Source: Aspergillus flavus
Lineage: Eukaryota; Ascomycota; Eurotiomycetes; Eurotiales; Aspergillaceae
Direction of reading: 5' to 3'
DNA length: 64,000 nt
NCBI RefSeq assembly: GCF_009017415.1
Contig: NC_092405.1
Coordinates: 4,030,001-4,094,000, forward strand
Of this stretch, positions 11,360 to 22,276 are shown piece after piece. The notes under the pieces were generated by a model, which was not told the origin of the DNA, made no database searches, and saw only the letters and a program-made list of their open reading frames with translations. Position numbers and translations under genes: made by a program. Each line of letters opens with the position of its first letter. Within the stretch, counting starts at the first letter, position 1.

Positions 11360-12270
11360 CCTACATGTCTCTAAAGTTTCAGAAGAAGCAGTCAGAATTG
11401 TGGAACATTAACTACAAGCTGGGGGTTTGTCTTCAAACCAGCGAGGAAACGAGGCAGCATATGGTGGCAACATCAAGGAAGATTACTTCCTCATCTTGAA
11501 ATAGAAAGACCGAGAGGTCACTGATAAATGGAGAAAGGCATTCAAAGACATATATGGGTTCCAGCTCGCGAGCTTGGAAGACCGTCTACTCACAGCACCG
11601 GATAAGGTTGTTGAAGTATTCAACATGTATGGGAAACTGCCGGATTGAGCAGTTCGAACAAGGCAATATCCCAGAAGCGGCCTCACTACAGTCTACTATT
11701 CCTGAGGTCTTGAAAATGAAGTACAGGCTATTTATGCATAGTCTTACACTCCCACTCCCTGGGTGACCCGCTAGAAAACCAGTAGGAATCCTGTCACCAA
11801 CAAATGCTACACTCATGAAACCGATAGAGGTATACTCTGGCAAGACGTGATCAAGATTGCAAAAAGACAGCGTGGTTCCAATTCTACCACATTTCGGGGT
11901 TCGAAATGGTATTCTGAAAATACCACTGGATCTCTACTTGCCAACCCTCCTGATTATGGATGATACAGTACTCAACAGACCGGGCAATAAACTAGCAAGA
12001 AAGATAATAGAGGTGTTGTTAATTTCGTATGACATTCTAGATTCTTGCCTTCCTTCTTTGGTGAACAATTCGTTGAGCCAGACTTACGAACCCCAACTCA
12101 TCAGAGTGGAAACTCAACTGGTACGTGAACAATAGATTTAGCCATACGGACATTTTAAAGTTTTATATCAACAAGCATTGGGATGAAGTTGAGGCATATA
12201 TGCTGTCCCGGGTGTCAACATGGAGGCCGCCTTCAGCGGCTCGGGTCCTCTACTTGTCACTATTCTAATA
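11360..12270 (+). pseudogene. Degenerate coding relic of unknown family
   Basis: Several ordered protein-like blocks follow one another on the plus strand in different frames, interrupted by stops: DKWRKAFKDIYGFQLASLED near 11523, GILWQDVIKIAKRQRGSNST near 11830, IMDDTVLNRPGNKLARKIIE near 11953, and LNWYVNNRFSHTDILKFYIN near 12117. The order and spacing suggest a single ancestral gene that has accumulated frameshifts and nonsense mutations. I do not recognise the family. Confidence 0.4.
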
Positions 12271-12656
12271 TGAATATAGATCATTCCTTCTACAGATGGG
12301 CTCAATTATGGAAATGCCTACGAAAAGCGGCATACGCTTCAAACCTGAGCCTACCAGATCGAGACGGCATGTTCCACGACAATTTTACTTTCGTCGATAG
12401 GTTTCGTGTAGACTTCAATTCCGCTGGGGGAACGAATCTCGTCGCAGAAGAGTGCGGGTATGTGGTAACCTCTAACAGTGGTAGCACCTTTCTCCTTCAG
12501 TGTGGTCTGCTAGCCTGTTCCTTTACCGAGTAGAAGGCGTTGGAAGCTGGGGGTCGGATCACTTCGAAAGTGAAGACTGCGCGGTAATTTTGGCTTCTTT
12601 TCCCAGTAGGGGCGCCGCCAGGGTTACGAATTGACGGCGTCTCTGTTTCTTTGGAG

Positions 12657-12975
12657 ATGGCAAAGCGAAAGAACGCTGTTCGTGGTGCCGCCAAGGCCTC
12701 TCAGGAGGCGAAGCGTGCTCGGCTGGCCGAGCAGAATCCCGTGAGAACTTCCTTCTGAATAGCCTCATCCATCGAGGAGCTGTCGGTGCGCTTTCGCGGG
12801 GGAGCGGAGCTAATATATGTCGTTAGGCTCCTGTGCCCCCTGCCAGGTCCTCCCAAGCTGCTCATATTAGCGTCCTCGAGCAGGAGCGCGAGGCTTCGGT
12901 TCCTGCGTCTCCCCGTCCGTTGCGCCCTCAGATAGCCAATATGGGGACGTTGGTGACACCGAATTCTGGGTAGTT
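12657..12975 (+). pseudogene. Small decayed coding fragment with basic N-terminus
   Basis: An ATG at 12657 opens MAKRKNAVRGAAKASQEAKR, followed by ARLAEQNP and then stops. A second block in a different frame reads PVPPARSSQAAHISVLEQER and continues to a TAG near 12974. The local base composition is more GC-rich than the flanks. It looks like the start of a mobile-element or orphan protein, now broken. No family was recognised. Confidence 0.3.
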
Positions 12976-13589
12976 GTATCAACTAGTTCCACAATGACGG
13001 TCAAAATCATGATATCGAGACTATGATAATAGCCTTGATAGCTCTGAAACTGGTGTCGTAGAGACAGGACTTATTCGGTCGTCAATAATCCAAGAACGCT
13101 TGCTTTTCACACCCACTCATCTCCAAGCATCACTCTCCAAATTTACATTCATACTACTCTCCCTTGTTTCTTAAAAAAATACGTCTTTACAATAATTAAC
13201 AGGACATCATCCAGAGGGTGCACCTACATTAATCTCCGAGTCATGGTTAAGAGACAGCTCACCGTCTGAAATTGCAACGAGGCACCACAACTAATATAAC
13301 CATAGGTTCTTAAAAGCATATCTTTTATAACACTTCATGGACACACAGTCCGTCCTAGTCTTTAAAAGTCTTCTGGGCCTTCGAGATGACCAGGATCGAA
13401 TAGAGAAGATGATAATGTTCAAGCTAGTACTGAGACCGGCCAAGCTTCGCCTGACATCAAGCTATATAAATCCTGCCCGCTCACTTGAACCAAGATGAGC
13501 AACGCCAGGCAGACTTTCACAAACGTGCCGAGTTACGTGGGCTTTACTTTATCTGAACTACCTGCTCGCTGCTCCAGTGTGGCAGCTTT

Positions 13590-13965
13590 TCCAACGGGGT
13601 CTGGTGGATGTTGCAGCAGGAACGGTCTCCTATTCGCGGCGGGATTCTGGCAGATGATTGCGGTTTAGGCAAGACCCTTACTACGCTGGCCTTTATTTAC
13701 AAGGCGAGCTTTCTGCCCTTGGTCGGAAAGTTCTACAAGCCCACCCTGATTCTTGCCCCCGCCGGTGTGGTGAGTACTTGGGCCACGCAGCTGACGGAGA
13801 GCTTTCGCCATGTGATGCCATTTTATGTTTTTCATGGGTTCCGATCCCAGATCAGTGACCCAGTGCAGAAGAGCCGGACCTTGGAAAACATGACTAAATT
13901 GAGGGACATGCTCGAGAAGCTGGGACTACCTATTCGTGTACCCAGCCCGTCTTCTCATTTCTTTA
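13590..13965 (+). pseudogene. Truncated SNF2-family helicase (ATPase N-terminal part)
   Basis: The frame reads WWMLQQERSPIRGGILADDC then GLGKTLTTLAFIYKASFLPL, the SNF2 motif I (Walker A, here DDCGLGKT) and its lead-in. Motif Ia follows as TLILAPAGVVSTWATQL. The similarity stops after about 115 residues. There is no DEAH box (motif II) and no C-terminal helicase lobe within the next kilobases, and the upstream frame cannot be joined. This is a fragment of a SNF2/RAD5-like helicase gene, not a working ATPase. The fungal orphan-type SNF2 genes it resembles are often found in repeat-rich accessory DNA. Confidence 0.7.
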
Positions 13966-15797
13966 TTCGATGCGTCTTCTCCTGGGGGTCAACTTCATGT
14001 TCCACGTGTATACATACTTTCGAGAACCCAAAGAAGAAGACCTTTACATAATCTGCATATAAAAGGCATCATTGAATAGACGCCCACAGATCCTATAGCA
14101 AGAAGAAAGTGGCGGAGGGTCGTAGGTGAGAACTTGTGCTGTTGCTGGGTTAAACCCAGAACGGAGTTGCATTACTTCAAGCATTCGGAGAAAGGGAGGA
14201 TGAGACAGCAGGAGGCCAACAGGACCTCCCAGACGGCGCCCGCTCCAAGCCCTAGACACCCACCAATGCCTCCCACGTTCATCCCCCCACTGCGACATAT
14301 TACCCAATATTGGATCCTTCCCGGTTATATTTGCATTTGCAAAGGCATGCTATGCTGCTGTACCCGAACAAAAGCACCCGGCTCAGAGTAGGCATACACG
14401 CAAGGAAACATGGTTGAAAGAGGACAAACCACACCCTCGATCGTGTTGTTATTTACAGCAGTAGTATCGGATCATCCCAGCACCTTGGTTTTAGAGAAAC
14501 CATGACTACAACTGGCCACGAGGTAGCATTTACCCCGGTTTTAGTCATTTCCCTGGCTTCGCACACGGCCAAAACTCTCCATTCGAGGTGTGCTAGGAGA
14601 AAGATCTGCCAGGACAAGCAGAAAAAAAGTGATGAAAAAAATTTTGCAGATTCGGCGGGAGCTCCACCAGCCACTACTTACCCCCGCCGTCAAGAAACCT
14701 GCAGTCTCGCCACGATATCAGGAGATATGCCTATTGTAGGAACTAGTGTCAGTACGCCTACTAGTACGCTCCATATCCGCAAGGCCTTTCACTCGCACAC
14801 GTAGATCTACGGACGTGGCGAGGATGCACCCGTCTTCAAAGATCAAAAATAAGATGATAGCAATTTGCTTTATGTTAGCATTTATGTTACAACTCATCAA
14901 GAAGCAGAAGACGCACTTTGTACGCTGTACATGTGCGGTGCACCCCTTCCTCGATAACGGTTTTGGAGATGTCGTGTTGTTTGCTTCTCTTCCTACCAGC
15001 CATTACCGCATCCCATATTGTATCTTGGCCTTCGAGACATATTTCTCCTCACTATACAAGCTCACGCCATCAAATTAGCCAATGACTACTTACCCAAAGC
15101 TAAAAGAAAGTGGAAACAATACGCTGGGACAAATAAGGTGAAGAAACAAAGTCTAGGTGATTTTACCTGGGTCACTCAAGTAACGAGGCTTTCTATGAAG
15201 ACGCCAGTATTTCGCCGAGAAGTTCTATTATACACGCTTCTGGAGTAATTCCAGTCGAAGCCAACCAAAGTTCAGTGGAATGTCAGTATCATGTCTGTAC
15301 TGTGTTCGCCATCGATCTTGTTGGAGGTATTCGTTCGATCCGACAATTGTCTATCTGGGCAATTGACATGGATTGCTAAGACGCTTTACTGTCAGGGTTT
15401 CATGATGCTTTTAACAGTGCTTCAGTGCTCGGTTGACTCAGCATAACATAGTACATGATGGTTTTATAGTCTAGGAAGGGATTATCTCGATAAAGAGAAC
15501 TTTTTATGATATACCCGTGTTATAGCAAGAATGCCTAGCTTTCAATGGGGGTTTACCTGCGGTGAAGACGTGACGATGGTTAGTGTAGAACAGCGCCGTT
15601 GGATGCCAATTGGGTGACTTTGGGAATACCAACATTAGTAGAGCAGATACTTATTGATAACACCATACTTTTCTACAAGAGATATATCCAAGTGACAGTC
15701 TAATGACATGTATATACGTACAGCACACATGGAAAAATGCAGCACAACCCCTTACCCTACATCAACAGCACGTATACTACAAACCCTAACCCTACAA
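13966..15797. other. Non-coding or decayed spacer
   Basis: Open frames on the plus strand (for example 14502-14804 and 14746-15078) have low-complexity, non-protein-like composition. The 3' flank of the FAD monooxygenase lies at the right end. No RNA gene was seen. Confidence 0.4.
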
Positions 15798-17581
15798 TCA
15801 ACACCGCTCATCTTCCTCCAAAAGCCGCCTCGAATGCTCAATGGCATTATGGTCAAAGCAAATACCCATGACTTTGACCATCTCCGCAGCTACATTGTCT
15901 TGTCAGCATCCCCGACCTGCATCCTTATGCAAAGTACAAAGAGTAATCTTACCAGTCATCCTCTCCACAGACGGATCATTCTCATCTGCCCCGTTCAGTC
16001 GGGTACACTTCAAGATATAATCAACCCGCGGTTGGCGTGCTTTCTCATAGATCGCTAGTCGGGATGGAATATCCTCGGCTTTGGTACCCAGTGGAAGGAG
16101 AGTTGCTATGCTTAGCGCGTCTTCAATGGCCATTGCGGCGCCTTGGCCCATATCTATTTTTATCTGGTTAGCTTCATATCAACAGTACAATCATCCATGT
16201 CAAACACCACAATCAACTAGAGATAAGAGAAGGGTAAAAGAAAACAAACATACAAGGCTGAAACGGATGCGCCGAATCACCCACCAACGCAGCCCTCCCC
16301 CTAACCCAAGCCGGCATTCTCTCCATATCAGCCAACTCCCACACCTTCAGATCATCACCCGCCATGTCGATCAACCTTTGGACCGAGGGAGCGAAACCCG
16401 AGAAGCCCTTTGCCAAAGCTGATTTATCGCCGACTGCTTGCCAGCCTATTTTCATAGCTTTTTAGTATTCGTTGCCAGACACTCAAATAGTGTAGTTTGT
16501 ATGTAAGTGAAAAGACACGATACATACCTTCAGCATACTTCCCCGACTCAGCCGTCGGCATAAACCCACATAGATTGTAAATCTTGTTATTTGAACACGG
16601 GTACGCAACGAGACGTCTGTCGTTGCCTGCCCATTCGACGAATACGCCTGGATCGCCGACTACGTCTTTTGTGGCTTCGTCGTTCTTCATGTCATCTGTT
16701 TTGAGGAGCCATCGGAATGTGGACTTTCCTTCTGGGTAGGGGGAGGGGAAGTTGGGGACGATGTGCGTGCGGAGGATGGACTTTTTTGCTCGTTAGTTTT
16801 ATTCTATTCTTAGTATTGCAAAAAGGTTAGTTGGTGGGTTGGATAGTGACCGTACATGTAGACCATCTGCGCCGAGTAAGAGATCACAGGTAAATTCACG
16901 GTCATCATCTAAGGTTACGGTGGGTTGTTCGCTTTCGATATCCATATGGGTGATTTTGCATCCCAGGTGGAGGGTGGCTTGGGTTCGGGCGAGACGTTCT
17001 TTGAGGTAGTTGTGGAGGTCGACGCGGTGGACGAGGTACCACTCCTGCTTTTGTTAGTTTGATATTATTGTATTTGACTCGGTGGTATGGGTAGGGGTAG
17101 AGATGTAGGTGCATACAGCCTGCCACTGGTCACGGATACCAGAGAGCTCTTTACAGTACTTCAGTTCGCCGTTGGAATCATAGCGATGGATCTATATGGT
17201 ATCTTAGGCTTTGTTTACCTGATTGTTTCAGTGAGGCCATAGTTGAGTAGGTCTCATACCTGTTCAATCAAAGTTCCTCCAAAGTCCTTTGGATCAACAT
17301 CCATCCATTGCAACATCGCCGTGCAGTTTGGGGGTACGTGGATAGCTGCGCCCGTTTCTCTGGCGAACTTGGATTTTTCAAGGACCTGTTGTGTTGCGTC
17401 TGTTAGTTGACTGTCATATACGTTGACTCTTCATAGCTATAAGAGAGTCGATGAATGCAAATGAGTTACTTACAGTGACATGATGACCCTGTTTGCTCAG
17501 AGCAATAGCCGCACTCAGTCCAGCGATGCCAGCACCGATAATAACGATCTGGAGGGGTTTAGGGGTATCGTCGATTGACAT
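15798..17581 (-). CDS. FAD-dependent monooxygenase, salicylate-hydroxylase-like
   Basis: A multi-exon class A flavoprotein monooxygenase of about 430 residues that would hydroxylate an aromatic or polyketide-type substrate with NAD(P)H and O2. The start at 17581 gives MSIDDTPKPLQIVIIGAGIA; GAGIAG is the Rossmann FAD motif. Later come the DG motif (CDLLLGADGLH, near 16870) and the second FAD motif GDSAHPFQP, which splices into YMGQGAAMAIEDA. The 3' end needs an intron after ERMT: the acceptor TAG then gives AAEMVKVMGICFDHNAIEHS and a stop at 15798-15800. Without that splice the protein would end early at 15903. At least six introns are needed. The gene stands alone beside the decayed region, so its pathway is unknown. 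Confidence 0.85.
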
Positions 17582-18302
17582 TTTGGTCTCTTGTTCTTCC
17601 TTATTTGACTCTTTTGGTATATAGGTTCTCTGATTTGAACAAAAGGTCTACGTCGCAATATTTATCTCTAGTGGTATAGTCTGTGGGTTCGGACTTCGGA
17701 CTCGGACATCTTGCTGATTACCTCTCGGGGATAACGAGTGGATACTTGAATTTCCTACTATCGCGAGTCAGTCGAGATCTACATGAAAAAGGTGGAGCGA
17801 CTATCTGGCGTGAGAGCCAATTGTGGTCTGGACAATGGAAACGGCATGGGTGACTCGGCACTTACCTGGTCAGATAATCTGTATAGTGGTGTCAAGAGGG
17901 AATTGGACTGAATACATGCATTTAGACTCATTTCCTTGCTGCGGGTTTGCTTTTGAAAAACCTTTCTGACTCAACTTGCTGGTGGGGGTGGGCGCATATA
18001 CACTGCGGTATAGAACGGGGATGTTCGGGTGAGTCTATAAGTGAGTTACATATCGACAGTTGACAACTCAAGAGCGATCATAAAATGTCTCCATATTTGA
18101 ACATAACCATTTGTACTCCAATAAATTCGCTAAATTGAAAGATGGAGATGATACCAAGTAACCTGTCCTGTAGAATCACTCCAAAATACCCAATTCATTT
18201 ATTCATCCAAACGCCAACCGCTCAAATAAACCCAACACTTCCGAGAAATCCAAACATAGACGAACTCATAGTAGACCAAATCCAAACAAACCATAATCCA
18301 AA
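17582..18302. other. Spacer with FAD monooxygenase promoter
   Basis: Contains the upstream region of the minus-strand monooxygenase and the 3' flank of the UBE2J1-like gene. No coding frame or repeat was recognised. Confidence 0.5.
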
Positions 18303-19223
18303 CTAATCCTCCGAGTAAGCCATCCTTCTAAGGATCATGAACACCAGCGCAACCAGCACGCCGATAATAGCTCGATCCAGCCAAGGATCCTCAGACTGCG
18401 GCGAAGCAACAGCCTGCGCAGGATACGAAGTAACAGGTCGACGCGGGGCCGGCGCCGCGAAATCTGTTTGCACACTCGACCCTGGTACCAACGTAGAAGT
18501 AGTAACAGACGTAGAAGGAGGAGGGGGAGGAGAAAACGCAGCCTGAACAACTTCTGGAGCCGGCTGTTGCGGCACTGACTTCTGTGATACAGCCACGGGC
18601 TCATCCTGCACTATTTTCTCAGGCTGTTCCTCCTGTCGAGTCGCATCGGTATCACCCTTCTCGCCCTCCTCCTTAGCCGCAGGAGAAACAACCTTCTCAT
18701 CGCCCATATCCCCAACTTCCACCCCGTTCTCCTTGCAATAATCCCTCCACTGTCCTAGAATGGCCTCATTGCTCTTCCCACAAACCTCGCAGCACCAATC
18801 CCCGCTCCGGCGGGCATAATCCTTCCTCACCTCCTCCGAGACATCCAAACCACCGACCTGTCCCTTCGCATCTCCGTCCATGAAGCTCCTTATCGCCAGC
18901 AGCGCAGTCCGGATCCCCCACGCAGGCTGCCACGTCTCCTCATGGTGCCCCGAGATACTGAGGCAAATTTCCCGATTGACTTCAAACCGGCCCGAGGGGG
19001 TAAGGAAGCGGAAGCTCGGGGGCCGGAGCGGGTACGTTGGGGGTAGAACTATGCGGCCGTGATAGATTCCCGAGGCGTAAGGTGAGGGAGCCGGGGGGCC
19101 GGCGATTGTAAAGTGCCAGTCGTACAGGTTGGAATCGGAAACGGGTTGAGCGTGGAAGTGTGGGGAAGGGGAGGCGGATAGCTCGGCGGCTTCTTTCATT
19201 AGGCGACGAAGGGAGGGGGACAT
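18303..19223 (-). CDS. ER-anchored ubiquitin-conjugating enzyme E2, UBE2J1-like
   Basis: A 306-residue single-exon E2 that passes ubiquitin to substrates of ER-associated degradation on the cytosolic face of the ER. The UBC fold spans about residues 3-125. The active-site cysteine is C87 in NREICLSISGHHEETWQPAW, the non-canonical UBE2J arrangement without the HPN motif of ordinary E2s. The stretch GDWCCEVCGKSNEAIL after the UBC fold is characteristic of the UBE2J1 branch. A low-complexity Pro/Ser/Thr linker follows, and a C-terminal tail anchor (AIIGVLVALVFMIL) ends in a short luminal RRMAYSED. Length and order match the family. Confidence 0.93.
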   Translation of the reverse strand: MSPSLRRLMKEAAELSASPSPHFHAQPVSDSNLYDWHFTIAGPPAPSPYASGIYHGRIVLPPTYPLRPPSFRFLTPSGRFEVNREICLSISGHHEETWQPAWGIRTALLAIRSFMDGDAKGQVGGLDVSEEVRKDYARRSGDWCCEVCGKSNEAILGQWRDYCKENGVEVGDMGDEKVVSPAAKEEGEKGDTDATRQEEQPEKIVQDEPVAVSQKSVPQQPAPEVVQAAFSPPPPPSTSVTTSTLVPGSSVQTDFAAPAPRRPVTSYPAQAVASPQSEDPWLDRAIIGVLVALVFMILRRMAYSED

Positions 19224-19784
19224 TTTGAGTGTATGCTTGAGGTGCGCCTCTTCTCGTTGGAGTAATTATGGTTTGGATGAGTGGATTTGCGATTTGGTGG
19301 TGTTAGCGCGGGCGATTGGTGGTGGTTGTTATTGTTGTTTGGGAGGTTATGGTTGGTGAGGTGATTTGGTGAATGGCGTGTGCTGCGGTGCTAAGGACAT
19401 GCAGCGACTATATGCACGCCATCAGGGGGTTGTCTGACAAGAAGAATGGGTTATTGGTTGGTTGGAGATTTAGATGATGCCAACTGTCCAGTCGCTGAAT
19501 GACGTTGCGGGCTATTGTTGCCGTTGTTTTCAGGCATCAACAGCGGCCACGACTACTACGGGTCTGATCAGACACTTGCTAGAAAATAACGAAACATAAC
19601 ATCAAAATTTCTATCATTATGGACTGATATCGACATAACTCCTGGCTTCCAGCCTAGCATGCAACCGTTGCGCCCACGAGGACATCCGTCTGTAATATGA
19701 ACACAGTATAACCTACATAAATCATAGTATGCACAAAAAGGAAAATAGTAAAGAAATGACGCTAAATATAGATCGTGATCAGTT
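19224..19784. other. Spacer between UBE2J1-like and pfa3
   Basis: Holds the promoter of the E2 gene (both genes are on the minus strand) and the 3' UTR of pfa3. Nothing else was recognised. Confidence 0.5.
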
Positions 19785-21443
19785 CTAATCCCAATCTCGC
19801 CATTCGTCCGATTGTCCATGTTGTTTGGCGGGTACCCCAGGTTTTCGCGGGGCACTTAAGTGATCATTCCGACTTTGCAGAAAATCATGACTCTCCTCAA
19901 CATCTTCGAAATCACTGTCCCCAGGTCTTGGACGCGGTGACATTGGTGCCAAGGTCTTCATCGATACACCCGTTGCAGGGCGCTCGGTTTCCTGATAGAC
20001 GTTTGACGGCTGGTGGGGCATATACATCGATGGTGTTGCGTCCGTCCCGAGCCAGCTCCGACTGTTGTTCATGTTACGCTGGTAGAGGTCCCGATAGTAT
20101 TGTTGTTCTTCACTAGCCTCCCGCTCCCGTCTCTGTCGCACCCTGTCCTGCGCTTCGATAAATTTCGAGCTGGGCTCCCAATGCCAACCGTCACCAGTCG
20201 TAGTGTGCACAGGAATTGGCCAGAGAAGTGGCCGGTCACCGAATAAGTGCAGGAGATTCCGACGCCATCCGTGATCGAAAGCGTTCGGCATCTTCTCATT
20301 ATCCTCTTCGTCAAGATAACTATGGTACCGATCATGCTCGCGTTGCCTCTCCAAGTCCGCATATGATCGCGACAGGGCCTGTTGGGCGGGAGTGCCCCCG
20401 GGACCCGATTGAGAGTAGGCAGGAAGGGCCTCCTCTCCCTCCTCCGGTCGTGTGACTCCGGGGATCGCATTCGCATGGGCGTCCAAGATCTGATTACCAT
20501 AGTCCTGAAGCCGATGCCCGAGACTTTCAGGGTCGTCGTTTTCATGGCCATTGTGACCATTACCCAGTATGTTATCGTAGCGGCGACGATCCAGCGCTTT
20601 CCGCAACGGAGATACATAGCGCGTCTTTTCCAAACACTCGATTGTGGTCAGGTTACGCACGGCAAGACTAATGTGCCAGATGGTAAATCCCGACAGCACC
20701 AATCCAATAATCCCTCCAAGTATCGCCAACAGGACCACGTTGACGGGTAAAATGGTGTCCATATACCGCGTATCATTGAGTACCTCGGTCCAGATCCAAC
20801 TCGATGCCACCGCGAAATCAACCCAGCAGAATATCGATGTATAAATAAGAAACAGGAGAAAGGCCTTGTAGTTATGCAGCCCAACGCACGTCGCGAGCCA
20901 CGGGCAATGATGGTCCATCTTCAAAACACATCGCTTACAGGTCGAACAGTGATGCGCCCGATCCGGTTTAGGACACTGGCATTTTTTGCAAAACCGGGAT
21001 CCTCCCATGGAATTCACGGTATATGAAGTGAACTCCGGCAGTTCCGTAACCGGCAGAGCGCTATATTCATGTCGTCTGTTGCTCGATAGTGGTGAGCCGG
21101 GATCAGTGAACACCGCAACGCTATACGAGGCGTTAAGACAAATATAGAGGGCGATGCCGATAATCGAAGTGGGTAGGCCTGATGGTCCAAAGCAGTCAGT
21201 ATGCGCATTCGAGCGGAGTTCCGATTACCACCGGAGTAACCCACCGATCCAAGAATTTCGCGACGGCCTTAGACCAATACTGGCTTCCACATAGACCGCC
21301 CATGTTGTCAAACCGTAGACGAATGCTAATGGGAAGAAAGACGCCGCCGCGCAGCAGTAGCGTTCACATCGGAGAGCCCAAGCCCGAGGACGTCGTTTGG
21401 GCCAGGACGGTGACGATGGCGGTGAGGCGGCTAAAGTCGCCAT
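19785..21443 (-). CDS. pfa3: Palmitoyltransferase Pfa3 (DHHC family)
   Basis: Exon 1 runs from 21443 to 21245, an intron spans 21179-21244, and exon 2 runs from 21178 to 19785, giving 530 residues. The protein has two N-terminal membrane segments (CCAAASFFPLAFVYGLTTWA and SIIGIALYICLNASYSVAVF). Then come DPG, the cysteine-rich domain (RFCKKCQCPKPDRAHHCSTC) and DHHC at residues 155-158, two further membrane segments, the TTxE motif (NLTTIECLEK) and a long polar tail ending EWRDWD. It S-acylates membrane proteins; in yeast Pfa3 acts on Vac8 at the vacuole. The whole sequence, including the tail, matches fungal Pfa3. Without the first exon the second membrane segment would be lost, which supports the intron. 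Confidence 0.95.
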
Positions 21444-22276
21444 TGTGAGTATCTGAGGTACACTATAGAGCCAGTCGATGGCTTTATCATGAGTCTATCT
21501 GGATTAAGAGACTTAATTCATCGCGATAAGCAGTACTTCCTCCAACTCCGCGGTAGGCCACGGAAAACCCAAGGGTTAATGGTAAATAGTAAGATTTAAG
21601 AGATTAAATGAAATACAGAGGGGTGCAGCAATAGTGGAACAGAAAAACAAGACAGACAACAACCGACAGAGTGAAAGGGCACTCGAGAAGCCAAGAAAAG
21701 AGAAGGAAATTACGAAATCAAGTGGTGGTTGAAGCGGATCGATCGTCCGTCAGGATCGCCGGGAGTGGAATCGTCCGTAATTACCGCCCGCAGTATTACG
21801 GCACACAGCCCATCCGTGTCAGGACAGGATAAATTTAGAGTGTCTTCATGGCTGTGCTATCAGTGGCTCAGCCACGTCACTTGTACGTGTCGACCTCAAA
21901 GTACGCGCAATGACAAGGCCACAGAGGCCAGTCTAGTTTTGTATAAGCCTATCCAGATGGCTGTATTTTTCTCTACATAGCGAAGTTTAATACAGGTATA
22001 GAATTGAATCATCAAATCCCATTCGTCTCCATCTCGGAGACGCTCATCACAAAAGTGATTATACGCGCGATGCCCTTGCAAGGGTATAAATAAATCCACA
22101 GGAAATAAGCGGCAATCATCACTCAACGCCGCCAGTCAAATGCCGTGAAGATGTCCCGAAACAGAGTATGAGCCCAAAACAGTTTACAGCTATGAAGGCA
22201 GGAAGAATCGTTACGTAAACAAATGCGACAGAGTCATCAATAAGTAGCAGAAGTGCGAAAGAAATGGTACACATCA
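21444..22276. other. Spacer between pfa3 promoter and rhomboid gene 3' end
   Basis: Contains the pfa3 upstream region and the rhomboid 3' flank. No coding frame was recognised. Confidence 0.5.

Noticed and set aside
14134..15248. Several plus-strand frames of 76-110 codons.
   Set aside because: Low-complexity translations without splice structure or known motifs, so not called as genes.
15779..15796. Telomere-like string caaaccctaaccctac.
   Set aside because: Only two units, in the 3' flank of the monooxygenase gene; no array, so coincidence is more likely than an interstitial telomere.
15903..15955. An earlier stop for the FAD monooxygenase (frame ending GKITLCTLHKDAGRGC).
   Set aside because: An intron with a good branch site and TAG acceptor restores the family's standard AAEMVKVMGI ending.
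20069..20750. Open frames of 122-182 codons on both strands over pfa3.
   Set aside because: Shadows of the conserved palmitoyltransferase frame.
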